Below are positions 52,100 to 61,089 of a stretch of DNA of 64,000 nt, piece after piece. Both the position numbers and the translations under genes were made by a program. Origin of the DNA: Nitratireductor basaltis. GTDB lineage: Bacteria > Pseudomonadota > Alphaproteobacteria > Rhizobiales > Rhizobiaceae. The notes under the pieces are model-generated. The model saw only the letters and a program-made list of their open reading frames with translations, did not search any database and was not told where the DNA came from. Location: assembly GCF_000733725.1 (NCBI RefSeq), contig NZ_JMQM01000001.1, positions 248,001 through 312,000 on the forward strand. Direction: 5' to 3'. The stretch's first letter is position 1; each line of letters opens with the position of its first letter.

Positions 52100-53442
52100 T
52101 GGGTGGAAAACAGCTACAGAGAACCGACGTAAATGAATGGTATGCCGAGGTACCGCGCTCGATCCGAAAGCAGACGATTGTCGGACTGGCCTTGATGATG
52201 CTTGTGGGCGGCGGGTTTGGCGCATGGGCGGGTTTCGCTCCGCTCGCCTCCGCCATCATCGCGCCGGGAAGCTTCGTTGCCACGGGCAAGAACAAGATCG
52301 TCCAGCACCTGGAAGGTGGTGTGATCGAGGAAATTCTGGCGCATGAAGGTGATACCGTGCGCGAAGGGCAGGAGCTGATCCGGCTTGATGAAACCGCCGC
52401 TCTGGCCAATGTGCGCCAGCTTGAACTTCGACAGTTGCGGTTGCAGGCAATGCTGGCACGTCTGAAGGCACAGGCGCATGGAGATGAGGTTTATGATCCG
52501 CCTGAGGCGATCGTGAAAAATCTGGCCGATGCCGATATTGCCGCAATCCATAACAGCCAGAAAGAGATATTCTCTTCAGCCCTGATCAAGCAGACGAACC
52601 AGGTCCGCCTTCTGGAGGAGAACATCCAGGCGCTCACTTTCCAGCTTCAGGGCATTGACGCTCAGGTCGCCTCGATGCGCCGGCAGCAGGAAATCCTGAC
52701 GGACGAGTTCAATTCAAAGTCGAGCCTGCTCAAGAAGGGCATCGTCACCCGCTCTTCCATCAGGCTTCTGGAGCGCGCCATAGCTGATGCCGATGGCGAC
52801 ATCGTGCAGCTTGAATCCGAAGGACGCATCGCCCAGACACAGATTGCAAAGTACCGGATGGAGATCGCGCAGGTTCGCGATGCGGCGCAGAAAGCAGCCT
52901 ATGACGAGATCCAGGCCGTCGAGGCAGATCTCGACACGGTGCGAGAGCAGATCCGCAGTGCGCGTGCAGTGTTGGGGCGCACGTCGATACAGGCGCCGGT
53001 CACCGGCATCGTCATTCGAAGCTATTACCATACTTCCGGTGGCGTGATTGAAAGCGGCAGGGCGATCATGGAAATATTGCCTTCCGACGAAGCCCTGATC
53101 ATCGAGGCGCAGGTCCCGCGCATGCAGATCGACGAAGTGCGGGTTGGGCAGGCCGCGTCAATACGGCTCAGCGCTCTCAATCAGAGAACGACACCGGTGC
53201 TGGAAGGGGAAGTGATGTATGTTTCTGCCGATGCAGTCACAGCCTCGGCGACTTCGCCCGCAAAAGACATCTATATTGCCCGGGTGGAGATCCCGAACGA
53301 GCAATTACAGCGCGTGAAGGGCTTCGCGCCCACGCCCGGCATGCCTGCAGAGATACTCATCCAGACGCACGAGCGCACGTTCTTCGAGTATCTGGCCAAG
53401 CCCATAACAGACAGCATGGCACGCGCATTCCGCGAATATTAG
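52099..53442 (+). CDS. HlyD-family periplasmic adaptor of type I secretion
   Basis: A 447-residue membrane-fusion protein: a single N-terminal membrane helix at about residues 27-50, the first half of the lipoyl domain (APGSFVATGKNKIVQHLEGGVIEEILAHEGDTV, split here by length), a long coiled coil (about 95-290), and the second lipoyl half with the HlyD signature APVTGIVIRSYYHTSGGVI. It bridges the inner-membrane ABC exporter and TolC. Start and ABC stop overlap by one base, so the two are co-translated. Length is typical of PrtE/HlyD proteins. Confidence 0.94.
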   Translation: MGGKQLQRTDVNEWYAEVPRSIRKQTIVGLALMMLVGGGFGAWAGFAPLASAIIAPGSFVATGKNKIVQHLEGGVIEEILAHEGDTVREGQELIRLDETAALANVRQLELRQLRLQAMLARLKAQAHGDEVYDPPEAIVKNLADADIAAIHNSQKEIFSSALIKQTNQVRLLEENIQALTFQLQGIDAQVASMRRQQEILTDEFNSKSSLLKKGIVTRSSIRLLERAIADADGDIVQLESEGRIAQTQIAKYRMEIAQVRDAAQKAAYDEIQAVEADLDTVREQIRSARAVLGRTSIQAPVTGIVIRSYYHTSGGVIESGRAIMEILPSDEALIIEAQVPRMQIDEVRVGQAASIRLSALNQRTTPVLEGEVMYVSADAVTASATSPAKDIYIARVEIPNEQLQRVKGFAPTPGMPAEILIQTHERTFFEYLAKPITDSMARAFREY

Positions 53443-53547
53443 TCGGTTTGCCCTGCGCTATGGCTGCAGAATGATGATTTGCCACGAAATTTTCGGGAAC
53501 GGAAAGCCCTTGCCATCATTTTGCCTCAACAGTGCAAGGAGGGAACC

Positions 53548-54225
53548 GTGAAGATCTTGATGGCAATTATGGGCGGCTTCATCGCGTCCTCTACGGTCTT
53601 CGCCAGCGGCGCTGCACTTGCGATCTACATGCTGGCGACAGAGACCGTCGATCCCACCAAAGATATGGGACCGCAGTCGGGTGTGCCGTGGACGGTAGAG
53701 CCGAAGGTGGTGAAGAAGAACAAGAGTGAAGGCGAGCGCGAGGTGGCCTCCGCGGATGAGGATCAGGGTCGCGTTTCTGCAACATTGGTCGCTTCAGCCA
53801 GTGCCTCCGAAGGGCCCGAGGACATTGATGCGATGCAGACAGCCTCTGTCTCGCAGGATGCACGGGAAGAACAGACGGGTCCCAATCCTCAGCTGGTTGC
53901 AAAACATGTCGCCTGGTGCGACCGCAAATACCGTTCCTATCGTCGCTCCACCAACAGCTACACGCCCTATAGTGGCGGACAACGCGAATGCGTTTCACCA
54001 TTTACAGACGAGATCAAGGCGCAGAGCCTGAACAACCGGGTGGTGGCTGCAGCAGACACGGGAGCGAATTCGGTCGCCCAGTTGTCGCAGGCCCAACCTG
54101 TGCAGCGCAGCCGCAGCCAGGCGGTGGATCACATCAAGTCGTGCTTCGAGCGCTATCGCTCCTACCGTGTCGCTGACAACACGTACCAGCCCTATGGTGG
54201 CGGTCCGCGCAGGCAATGCCGCTAG
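53548..54225 (+). CDS. Double BA14K-like exported protein
   Basis: A 225-residue protein starting with GTG behind AAGGAGGG. An N-terminal membrane or signal helix (KILMAIMGGFIASSTVFASGAALAIYML) is followed by a charged linker. Two copies of a Cys-rich motif resembling the BA14K family of Hyphomicrobiales follow: WCDRKYRSYRRSTNSYTPY at about residues 130-150 and CFERYRSYRVADNTYQPY near the C-terminus, each ending in a second Cys. BA14K proteins are small lectin-like antigens; two in one chain is uncommon. It is the last gene of the secretion locus and may help bind surface polysaccharide. That is inferred. Confidence 0.8.
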   Translation: MKILMAIMGGFIASSTVFASGAALAIYMLATETVDPTKDMGPQSGVPWTVEPKVVKKNKSEGEREVASADEDQGRVSATLVASASASEGPEDIDAMQTASVSQDAREEQTGPNPQLVAKHVAWCDRKYRSYRRSTNSYTPYSGGQRECVSPFTDEIKAQSLNNRVVAAADTGANSVAQLSQAQPVQRSRSQAVDHIKSCFERYRSYRVADNTYQPYGGGPRRQCR

Positions 54226-54250
54226 ACACGTTTCCCAGCTCCTCCTCCTC

Positions 54251-54280
54251 CGCCGCACCTTCATGGTGCGGCGTTTTTTT
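54251..54280 (+). terminator. Terminator after the secretion locus
   Basis: CGCCGCACC and GGTGCGGCG with a 5-base loop are followed by seven T. It ends the ABC-HlyD-BA14K transcript. Confidence 0.93.
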
Positions 54281-54336
54281 CAGGATCGAACTTCGCGCGA
54301 ACGCGTTGTGCACCTACCAGATATGAGGAGCAGAAA

Positions 54337-54597
54337 ATGGTCGACAAATCACAGATCAAGGAACACGCGGAAATCATTGGCGCAGATGGTGCGCATGTCG
54401 GTACAGTTGATCGCGTGGAAGGCGATCGCATCAAGCTGACCAAGGCTGACAGCGGGGAGGGCTCGCATGAAGGTCATCACCATTTCATCCCGCTCAGCCT
54501 GGTTTCCGAAGTTGAAGGTGAAACGGTGCGCCTGTCGGCAAATGCGGATGTCGCGGTCAGTTTCGAAGCTGAATCCGATGGCCGTCCGGCCCACTGA
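54337..54597 (+). CDS. DUF2171 family protein
   Basis: An 86-residue protein matching DUF2171, a PRC-barrel-like small beta domain. It begins MVDKSQIKEHAEIIGADGAHVGTVD and has a central HHHFIPLSLVSEV. Such proteins are widespread in rhizobia and usually orphan. There is no signal peptide. It is flanked by terminators on both sides and so is a single-gene unit. Function is unknown; stress-linked expression has been suggested for relatives, but nothing here tests that. Confidence 0.88.
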   Translation: MVDKSQIKEHAEIIGADGAHVGTVDRVEGDRIKLTKADSGEGSHEGHHHFIPLSLVSEVEGETVRLSANADVAVSFEAESDGRPAH

Positions 54598-54618
54598 GAC
54601 GCCTTGATGACGTTCCGA

Positions 54619-54643
54619 GGGCCCGCTTTTGCGGGTCCTTTTT
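54619..54643 (+). terminator. Terminator after the DUF2171 gene
   Basis: GGGCCCGC and GCGGGTCC (one wobble pair) with a TTTT loop, followed by five T, 21 bases after the stop. Confidence 0.88.
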
Positions 54644-54717
54644 CATCATCAGGGTCGCAGTCTTGCCCCATTTGTTGCTAGCTTGCATCTGATACTGTTC
54701 CTTCAAAGGATCCGGGC

Positions 54718-55071
54718 TTGCTGCAGCGGCTGATCTTGATCGTCGTTTTCTTATTCGCCGGAACGGTTGCGCCCATGGCTGCAGCCACAGTTGGCGATCC
54801 GTACGGTTTGATGGCCGAATGCCCGGCAAGTGCGCATCTTCCCCCGCCTGCAGATTGCCATGTCCAGATTGGTCAGCAGTTCCATGAGCGCGAGGGCCAT
54901 GATCCCGCCGCGGCCGATAGCTGTTGTGGCGGTGTCATGTGCAGTGCATGGCTTTCATTGCGTGCTCTTGCACCGGATTACCGGCAATCCTCCCATCACG
55001 TACCGGACGATCCGGTTTCCTTCGAACTCGAGAAGTTGAGCGCAGATCTGGAGCGCCCACCGCGGTCCTGA
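54718..55071 (+). CDS. Small exported Cys/His-rich protein of the copper region
   Basis: A 117-residue protein starting with TTG, 7 bases after AAAGGA. A signal-like segment (LQRLILIVVFLFAGTVAPMA) precedes a mature part with ECPASAHLPPPADCH and DSCCGGVMCSAW, seven Cys or His in a short span, which suggests metal binding. It is followed closely by a DUF411 metal-binding protein gene and then by cueR-copA, so a role in copper handling is likely. I do not recognise a named family. Confidence 0.65.
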   Translation: MLQRLILIVVFLFAGTVAPMAAATVGDPYGLMAECPASAHLPPPADCHVQIGQQFHEREGHDPAAADSCCGGVMCSAWLSLRALAPDYRQSSHHVPDDPVSFELEKLSADLERPPRS

Positions 55072-55192
55072 GATGCGGAGCCCGCATTTGGTGCGGGATC
55101 CTCAACATCAGCACGCTGAAGACTGCACCATCGGCTCCAGCCGAGATACTCTTCAGTTCACACAGCTTATCCATTTCGATTGGAACCACGTC

Positions 55193-55645
55193 ATGAAATT
55201 GAAAATGCTCCTTGCAGCTATTGCTGTTGGCGCTGCTGGCCCCGCACTGGCATCCGAAGCGGTGATGACTGTCTTCAAGACGCCGAACTGCGGGTGTTGT
55301 GTCGCATGGGTCGAGGCTCTTGAGGAAGCCGGCTACTCCATTGAGGTGCAGGATCTCAACGACCTGTCAGTGATCAAGAAGAATGCCGGCGTCAGCGACG
55401 AAATGGCATCGTGCCATACTGCGGTTCTGGAGGAAGATGGACGCAAATATGTCGTTGAAGGCCATGTGCCGCTCGAAGCTCTAGAGAAGCTCCGCCTGGA
55501 ACGTCCGGAGATCCGTGGCGTTGCCGTGCCTGGCATGCCGATGGGGTCGCTCGGTATGGGTAACGATCCCTCCGCACGATATGATGTGCTGGAACTCTCA
55601 ACCAAGGCCAACGCGCCCGTTTTCATGAGCATTGGAGACAGATAG
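55193..55645 (+). CDS. DUF411 periplasmic metal-binding protein
   Basis: A 150-residue protein with a signal peptide (MKLKMLLAAIAVGAAGPALA) and the DUF411 hallmark KTPNCGCCVAWVEAL, a C-x-C-C metal site. A later conserved Cys/His is in EMASCHTAV, followed by VEGHVPLEAL and the Met-rich PGMPMGSLGMG. DUF411 proteins accompany copper and silver resistance genes. An open frame upstream to 55073 is not needed; the Met at 55193 begins the signal peptide. Neighbouring copA and cueR support a periplasmic copper-chaperone role. Confidence 0.9.
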   Translation: MKLKMLLAAIAVGAAGPALASEAVMTVFKTPNCGCCVAWVEALEEAGYSIEVQDLNDLSVIKKNAGVSDEMASCHTAVLEEDGRKYVVEGHVPLEALEKLRLERPEIRGVAVPGMPMGSLGMGNDPSARYDVLELSTKANAPVFMSIGDR

Positions 55646-55672
55646 CCACAAAGCTGCCTATCGCCATTGCAG

Positions 55673-55704
55673 AAGTGGCGCCGGGATGTCGGCGCCACTT
55701 TCTC
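55673..55704. terminator. Bidirectional terminator between DUF411 and cueR
   Basis: AAGTGGCGCC and GGCGCCACTT form a 10-bp stem with an 8-base loop. TTTCTCTTT follows on the plus strand, and the reverse strand has a short T-rich exit. It lies between convergent genes. Confidence 0.8.
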
Positions 55705-55705
55705 T

Positions 55706-56092
55706 TTACGCTTCAAGCTTCTTCAGTATCGGGCAGTTGGGACGGTGATCGCCCTGACAATTGTCTGCAAGCTCACTGAGCACACCGATCATCTGCTGCA
55801 GCTCCTCGATCTTCGTCTGCAATTCCGCGATATGTTCCAGCGCCACCTGTTTCACCTGGGCACTTTCGCGGTTCTTGTCCTGCCAAAGCCCAAGAAGAAG
55901 CGCTATCTGCTTCACGGAGAAACCGAGATCGCGTGCGCGGCGGATGAAACGCAGCGTGTGCACGTCCTCGTCGGAATAGACCCGATAGCCTGAGGATGAC
56001 CGCTCTGCAGCCCGGATGAGGCCTGTCTCTTCATAATAGCGGATCATCTTGGCCGATACGCCCGATGCATCTGCTGCCTGGCCGATATTCAT
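55706..56092 (-). CDS. cueR: Copper-responsive MerR-family regulator
   Basis: A 128-residue MerR regulator of the CueR/HmrR type. The winged helix opens [26 protein letters not shown], a dimerisation helix follows, and the C-terminal metal loop holds two Cys eight residues apart ([14 protein letters not shown]), the arrangement that binds Cu(I) in two-fold linear coordination. Its start overlaps the copA stop by 4 bases, so it is expressed from the copA promoter it should activate. Confidence 0.94.
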   Translation of the reverse strand: MNIGQAADASGVSAKMIRYYEETGLIRAAERSSSGYRVYSDEDVHTLRFIRRARDLGFSVKQIALLLGLWQDKNRESAQVKQVALEHIAELQTKIEELQQMIGVLSELADNCQGDHRPNCPILKKLEA

Positions 56093-58581
56093 GGGCGTTC
56101 TCCTGCCGCGAGCGGTGCCTCGTAGCGTTTCAGCCTGAGGGCGTTGCCCAGAACGAAGACGCTCGAGAGCGCCATCGCGCCAGCAGCCAGCATCGGTGAG
56201 AGCAAGGTGCCCGTTACAGGGTAGAGCAGGCCTGCGGCAACCGGGATCAGACTTGCATTGTAGGCGAATGCCCAGAACAGGTTCTGCCGGATATTCTTGA
56301 TGGTTGCCTGAGAAAGTCCCAGGGCATTGGCGACACCGCGCAGATCACCTGACATGAGGACCACGTCGGCGCTTTCGATTGCGATATCCGTGCCTGTTCC
56401 GATTGCAATGCCGATATCGGCTTCCGCGAGAGCTGGCGCATCATTGATGCCGTCGCCGACAAAGGCCAGGACACCATGTTCCTCGCGCAGGCGCTTCACG
56501 GCGTCCACCTTGCCGTCAGGAAGTACCTCTGAAAGCACTTCATCAATGCCAAGTCGGCTGGCGATGGCCTTTGCAGTGTGCCGGTTGTCACCGGTTACCA
56601 TGGCCACCTTCAGACCGAGCTTGTGAAGCGCATCGATTGCGGCCGGACTCGACGGCTTTATCGGATCCGCAACAGCCAGGATCGCAGCGAGTTTGCCGTT
56701 GACTGCTGCATAGAGCGGTGTCTTGGCCTCGCCAGCCAGCTTTGCGACGACGTCAGCATATGGGCTGACATCTATGCCAAGCTTCTCCATCAGTCTGTCG
56801 GCACCGATATTCACGTTTTGCCCGTCGATCATGGCTTCAATGCCGAAGCCCGCGATTGCGTTGAATGTTTCGGCCTGATTAAGTGGAATGTCCTCCTTGC
56901 GCGCAGCCTCCAGGATTGCTTCTGCAACAGGATGCTCGGAACCGGCCTCGGCAGATGCGATAAGCGACAAGAGCCTCGGGCGATCGTGCTCCGCGACAAT
57001 CTCGAAATCTGTCAGGGCAGGGCGCCCAAGGGTGATCGTGCCCGTCTTGTCCAGCGCGACAATGCCGGTGGAGCGCAGGCTTTGCAGAGCGTCGCCATTG
57101 CGGAACAGCACGCCCAGTTCCGCGGCCCGTCCCGTGCCGACCATTATAGAAGTCGGGGTGGCAAGGCCCATTGCGCACGGACAGGCAATGATCAGAACCG
57201 CGACCGCGTTCACCACCGCGAATCCCAGCGCAGGTTCAGGACCGAAGATCAGCCATACCAGGAATGTTGCCAATGCCGCAGCCATGACCGCTGGCACGAA
57301 CCATGCCGTGACCCTGTCGACCATTGCCTGGATGGGCAGTTTCGCGCCCTGCGCCGTCTCGACCATTTTTATGATCTGCGCCAGGACGGTATCGGCACCT
57401 ATCTTTGTTGCGCGATAGGTGAAGCTTCCTGTCTTGTTGATCGTGCCCCCAATGACCTCGTCACCCTCTCCCTTGGAAACAGGTGCGGCTTCACCGGATA
57501 TCATTGCCTCGTCCACGAAGGACGAACCGGTAAGGATCTCACCATCTACAGGAATGCTCTCCCCGGGGCGCACACGGATGACGTCACCCACTACAACGGC
57601 ATCAAGCTCGGTTTCGATGAATTCGCCATCACGCTCCACCCGGGCGGTCTTTGCCTGCAGGTTCATGAGACGCTTGATTGCCTCGCCGGTGCGGCCCTTC
57701 GCACGCGCTTCAAGCAGACGACCCATAAGGATCAGCGTGATGATCACGGCGGATGCTTCAAAGTAAATGTTCGCCGTACCCGCAGGAAGCACGCCGGGTG
57801 CGAATACCGCCACGGTCGAATATGCCCAGGCTGCAGTCGACCCCAGAACCACAAGGGAGTCCATGTCAGGCGTCAGCCGGATGAGGGAAGGCACGCCTTT
57901 CCTGTAGAAACGCAGACCGGGACCGAACTGCACGATGGTCGCAAGTACAAAGTAGAAGATGTAGAGGGCATGCCCGAATGTTCCTCCCAGCCAGCCATGC
58001 ATGCCGGGTATGAAATGGGAGCCCATTTCAAGCAGGAATAGAGGAAGTGTGAGAACCGCCGCTGTCAGGAAGTCGCGTTTGAGGCGGGAGAATTCGATCT
58101 CCTTCTTGCGCGCACCATGCTCTGCAGCGCTGCGGACATTGTCCTTCACGCGTGCATCGTAGCCTATCGAAGCCACCGCATCTTGGAGCGTCTTTGCCGT
58201 GACGTTTCGTTCGGTGTGGACGCTGGCGCTTTCTGTCGCGAGATTGACCGAGGCACCAGTCACACCGGGGACTGCAAGAAGAGCCTGCTCGACCCTGCGA
58301 ACGCAGGATGCGCACGTCATGCCGTCAATCTCCAGGATTACGGAGTCCTGAGGCACCTCGTAGCCTGCGCTCCGGATCGCCGCGATGACGGAAGACCGGT
58401 CTCCCGTTGGCGCGATTTCCACTTCTGCGGCTTCGGCCGCCAGGTTGACCGATGCTTTGACGACACCCGGCACGCGGGCGATTGCGGTTTCCACCCTGCG
58501 CACGCAGGAAGCGCAGGACATGCCCTCAATCGGAATGTGTAGATGTGCATCTTCGTTTTGTAGTTCTGCACGCATATTCAT
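56089..58581 (-). CDS. copA: Copper-exporting P-type ATPase
   Basis: An 830-residue P1B-type ATPase pumping Cu(I) out of the cytoplasm. Two N-terminal metal-binding domains carry GMSCASC and GMTCASC. Eight membrane segments follow, with the transport motif CPC in [12 protein letters not shown]. The phosphorylation site is DKTGTIT and the hinge is [17 protein letters not shown]. The Met at 58581 is the likely start; a longer frame extends into the promoter. cueR follows with a 4-base overlap. DUF411 and DUF305 genes on both sides complete a copper set. Confidence 0.96.
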   Translation of the reverse strand: MNMRAELQNEDAHLHIPIEGMSCASCVRRVETAIARVPGVVKASVNLAAEAAEVEIAPTGDRSSVIAAIRSAGYEVPQDSVILEIDGMTCASCVRRVEQALLAVPGVTGASVNLATESASVHTERNVTAKTLQDAVASIGYDARVKDNVRSAAEHGARKKEIEFSRLKRDFLTAAVLTLPLFLLEMGSHFIPGMHGWLGGTFGHALYIFYFVLATIVQFGPGLRFYRKGVPSLIRLTPDMDSLVVLGSTAAWAYSTVAVFAPGVLPAGTANIYFEASAVIITLILMGRLLEARAKGRTGEAIKRLMNLQAKTARVERDGEFIETELDAVVVGDVIRVRPGESIPVDGEILTGSSFVDEAMISGEAAPVSKGEGDEVIGGTINKTGSFTYRATKIGADTVLAQIIKMVETAQGAKLPIQAMVDRVTAWFVPAVMAAALATFLVWLIFGPEPALGFAVVNAVAVLIIACPCAMGLATPTSIMVGTGRAAELGVLFRNGDALQSLRSTGIVALDKTGTITLGRPALTDFEIVAEHDRPRLLSLIASAEAGSEHPVAEAILEAARKEDIPLNQAETFNAIAGFGIEAMIDGQNVNIGADRLMEKLGIDVSPYADVVAKLAGEAKTPLYAAVNGKLAAILAVADPIKPSSPAAIDALHKLGLKVAMVTGDNRHTAKAIASRLGIDEVLSEVLPDGKVDAVKRLREEHGVLAFVGDGINDAPALAEADIGIAIGTGTDIAIESADVVLMSGDLRGVANALGLSQATIKNIRQNLFWAFAYNASLIPVAAGLLYPVTGTLLSPMLAAGAMALSSVFVLGNALRLKRYEAPLAAGERP

Positions 58582-58625
58582 AGGAACTGCCTTACCGCGA
58601 TGTTGAACTACACCAACAGGTAAGG

Positions 58626-58647
58626 CTTCCAATGGTGGTAAGGTCAA
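58626..58647 (-). promoter_or_regulatory. CueR-type promoter of copA
   Basis: On the minus strand TTGACC (58642-58647) serves as -35 and overlaps an imperfect 17-base dyad, CTTACCACCATTGGAAG (58626-58642), close to the CTTCC/GGAAG arms of CueR/HmrR boxes. TACCTG about 19 bases downstream could be the -10, giving the long spacer typical of MerR-activated promoters. Confidence 0.6.
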
Positions 58648-58707
58648 GAGGCAGGATGCGGATTTTGCGGCTGTGCGATCCTGGCCGGGTCAGATCGCGC
58701 GGAAAAA

Positions 58708-59568
58708 TCAGGAACTACAGGCATAGTAGCCGGTGTAGCCCACCCTCAGCCCCTCACTGAGCTCGAATACAAGTTCTGCTTCCTTGCGCGGGTCGTCATC
58801 TTCGTCGAACGGGCCGACCGTGATCGTGATTCCGTCCGATGCGAATTCTTCTGCTGCATCCGCACGGCCTTCATTGCCTTCGAGCGACAGGAGGACGCCG
58901 TTCAGTTTAGCCGCCGCGCCGGCACCGTCGCCGGTCGTCCAGAGAATGGGCTCACTCTCCTGGCTGCGACGGAATGTGCAGCGTTCTCCAGCCTGGAGCA
59001 CCTCGTTGGCTTCATCCTCCGGCATGGGCGCAAGATCGAGTGAGGCTATCTGGACACGGTTCAACGCATCTTCCACCGTGCCTGGCTCCGGTGCCGGGTC
59101 CGTGTAGACTTCCCGCACGACATTTCCGTCATCCAGATCTTCGATGAGATAGGCCATTTCCGCGATTTCACGGCGCTGGGCCGCACTGATTTCGTCAGCC
59201 AGCTTGCGCACCCGCGCGTCCTCGATCTGCGCTCGCTCCGAGGTCATGATTGCGATGGAGTGGTGCGGGATCATCGCACGCATGTAGCTCTCCCCGCTCA
59301 CCGTCACCTGGCTGCGTACGAGCCAAAGCGCACCGGCAAAGACCACTGCAGAACCCACAAATATGGCGATGTTCAAGGCCCTGTTCTTGTACATGCCAAG
59401 CATGAAGGCCAGCATGATGATGGCCATGGTTGCACCCATGACGATGGCCATATAGGTGCGCGTCTCGCTGAAATACACATGTTCGAAAGCGTAGGTGTTC
59501 AGATACATCAGAATGAACATCACCACGGTGGAGGTGAGGATCATCAGTGCAAAACGAACATAGGACAT
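58708..59568 (-). CDS. Membrane protein with DUF305 domain and extra C-terminal domain
   Basis: A 286-residue protein with three N-terminal membrane helices (residues about 5-25, 40-62, 68-88). A DUF305 domain follows, with the signature YMRAMIPHHSIAIMTSERA and a helix pair, DUF305 being common in copper regions. Beyond about residue 180 comes an additional acidic domain with two Cys (ERCTFRRSQ near 195 and GYTGYYACSS at the end) that I cannot assign. A start at 59568 is chosen as the beginning of the first helix; the frame is open further upstream. It lies behind the copA promoter but is read in the same direction, so it has a separate promoter. Confidence 0.82.
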   Translation of the reverse strand: MSYVRFALMILTSTVVMFILMYLNTYAFEHVYFSETRTYMAIVMGATMAIIMLAFMLGMYKNRALNIAIFVGSAVVFAGALWLVRSQVTVSGESYMRAMIPHHSIAIMTSERAQIEDARVRKLADEISAAQRREIAEMAYLIEDLDDGNVVREVYTDPAPEPGTVEDALNRVQIASLDLAPMPEDEANEVLQAGERCTFRRSQESEPILWTTGDGAGAAAKLNGVLLSLEGNEGRADAAEEFASDGITITVGPFDEDDDPRKEAELVFELSEGLRVGYTGYYACSS

Positions 59569-59842
59569 TTGGATGGTCTCCCGGTTCAACCTCATGCGGA
59601 TGCGGGTGGCGGAAGTTGCTGACGGTGCAAGGCTTTTCACCTGCTGGATGCTCAAGGTGCAACGCGAGGCCCCGACATCGGTTCCTGCAGCACTTTCGCG
59701 ATTGCGGTTGAGTTCGGTCGGGGAAGGCCGGCCAGAGAACCTTCACGCCGAATCCTGCCCTTGCCGGTGAAGTTCGAGATGTGGCAGTCCTCCTGTCGAA
59801 TGAGACGGCTGGTATTCCGGCCTGTCAGCGGAGGAGGCTTTC

Positions 59843-60982
59843 ATGCTTGAAAATGACGGTGTTTATCTTGGACGCGTGTGGCGAAGCGATCTCGATGGAC
59901 CGAGTATAGTGACGCTGCGAGAAGGGCGCTTGGTCGACATCACCAGCCGCGCAGCACCCACCAGTCGCGACATATTCGAGTTGGCGGATCCGGTTGCTCA
60001 CGTCCGCTCTTGTGAAGGCGAAGACATAGGCGGTCTCGATGAGATTCTCGAGAACAGCCGTGACCGCACGCGCGCAAAGGCGCCCTATCTGCTGGCGCCC
60101 ATTGATCTTCAGGCGGTGAAGGCATGCGGTGTGACCTTCGCTCGTTCCATGATCGAACGCGTGATCGAGGAACGTGCTGCCGGTGACGCATCGGCAGCGG
60201 GTGAGATCCGCAAGATGGTCGGGAACATCATCGGCGACAATCTGCGCGATCTTGTGCCGGGTTCTCCGGAAGCCATGCAGGTGAAGAAGGCTCTCGTGGA
60301 AGCGGGGCTGTGGTCGCAATATCTGGAAGTCGGGATCGGCCCCGACGCAGAGGTTTTCACCAAGTCGCAGGCGATGTCTTCTGTCGGGTGGGGCGCGGAA
60401 ATCGGTATTCATCCCGTCTCGTCCTGGAACAACCCGGAACCGGAAGTGGTATTGGTCGTAGCCAGCGACGGCACGGTGAAGGGAGCGACGCTCGGCAATG
60501 ACGTCAATCTGCGCGACGTGGAGGGGCGGTCCGCATTGCTGCTCGGCAAGGCGAAGGACAACAATGCGTCTTCGGCCATCGGCCCGTTCATCCGGCTGTT
60601 CGACGAAAGCTTTACCATTGACGACGTCAGGGCAGCCGAACTCGACCTTCTTGTCGAGGGCGAGGACGGCTATCGTCTCGAAGGCCGCAGCTCCATGAAG
60701 GAGATCAGTCGCGATCCCCTTGATCTCGTGGCGCAGACGGTTGGTCGTCATCACCAGTATCCGGATGGCTTCGTGCTTTATCTCGGAACGCTGTTCGCCC
60801 CGATCGAAGATCGTGACACGCCAGGCGGCGGTTTCACGCACAAGGTTGGAGACCGGGTGATCATCTCAAACCCGCAACTGGGCCGGCTGGAAAACACGGT
60901 GCGACTTTCGACCGAATGCGCACCGTGGACCTTCGGCACAGCTGATCTGATGCGCAGTCTTGCCCGTCGCGATCTGATCTAG
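59843..60982 (+). CDS. xylX: 2-keto-3-deoxy-pentonate dehydratase, XylX type (FAH family)
   Basis: A 379-residue member of the fumarylacetoacetate hydrolase superfamily. It closely follows the pattern of Caulobacter XylX, which dehydrates 2-keto-3-deoxy-D-xylonate (or arabinonate) to alpha-ketoglutarate semialdehyde. Shared segments include LLAPIDLQAVKACGVTFARS, ERVIEERAAGD, GLWSQYLEVGIGPDAEVFTK, NNPEPEVVLV, GNDVNLRDVEGRSALLLGKAKDNN and DRDTPGGGFTHKVGDRV, with metal-binding Glu residues. GGAGGAGG precedes the ATG. It stands alone; other Weimberg-pathway genes are not adjacent. Its presence fits use of xylose released by xylanases. Assignment is from memory of the family, without a search. Confidence 0.88.
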   Translation: MLENDGVYLGRVWRSDLDGPSIVTLREGRLVDITSRAAPTSRDIFELADPVAHVRSCEGEDIGGLDEILENSRDRTRAKAPYLLAPIDLQAVKACGVTFARSMIERVIEERAAGDASAAGEIRKMVGNIIGDNLRDLVPGSPEAMQVKKALVEAGLWSQYLEVGIGPDAEVFTKSQAMSSVGWGAEIGIHPVSSWNNPEPEVVLVVASDGTVKGATLGNDVNLRDVEGRSALLLGKAKDNNASSAIGPFIRLFDESFTIDDVRAAELDLLVEGEDGYRLEGRSSMKEISRDPLDLVAQTVGRHHQYPDGFVLYLGTLFAPIEDRDTPGGGFTHKVGDRVIISNPQLGRLENTVRLSTECAPWTFGTADLMRSLARRDLI

Positions 60983-60996
60983 TCGCTATTTGTTGA

Positions 60997-61021
60997 GCCC
61001 AGCTGACACAATCGGCTGGGC
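60997..61021 (+). other. Weak hairpin after the xylX-like gene
   Basis: GCCCAGC and GCTGGGC form a 7-bp stem with an 11-base loop, 14 bases after the stop, with no T-run. It may be a factor-dependent terminator or a stability element. Confidence 0.35.
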
Positions 61022-61089
61022 CAACCCCTGTGCGACCGCGCCTTCCGGCAATACAACAGCCTCGCAAGCACAATGGGAAACGCAAGGCG

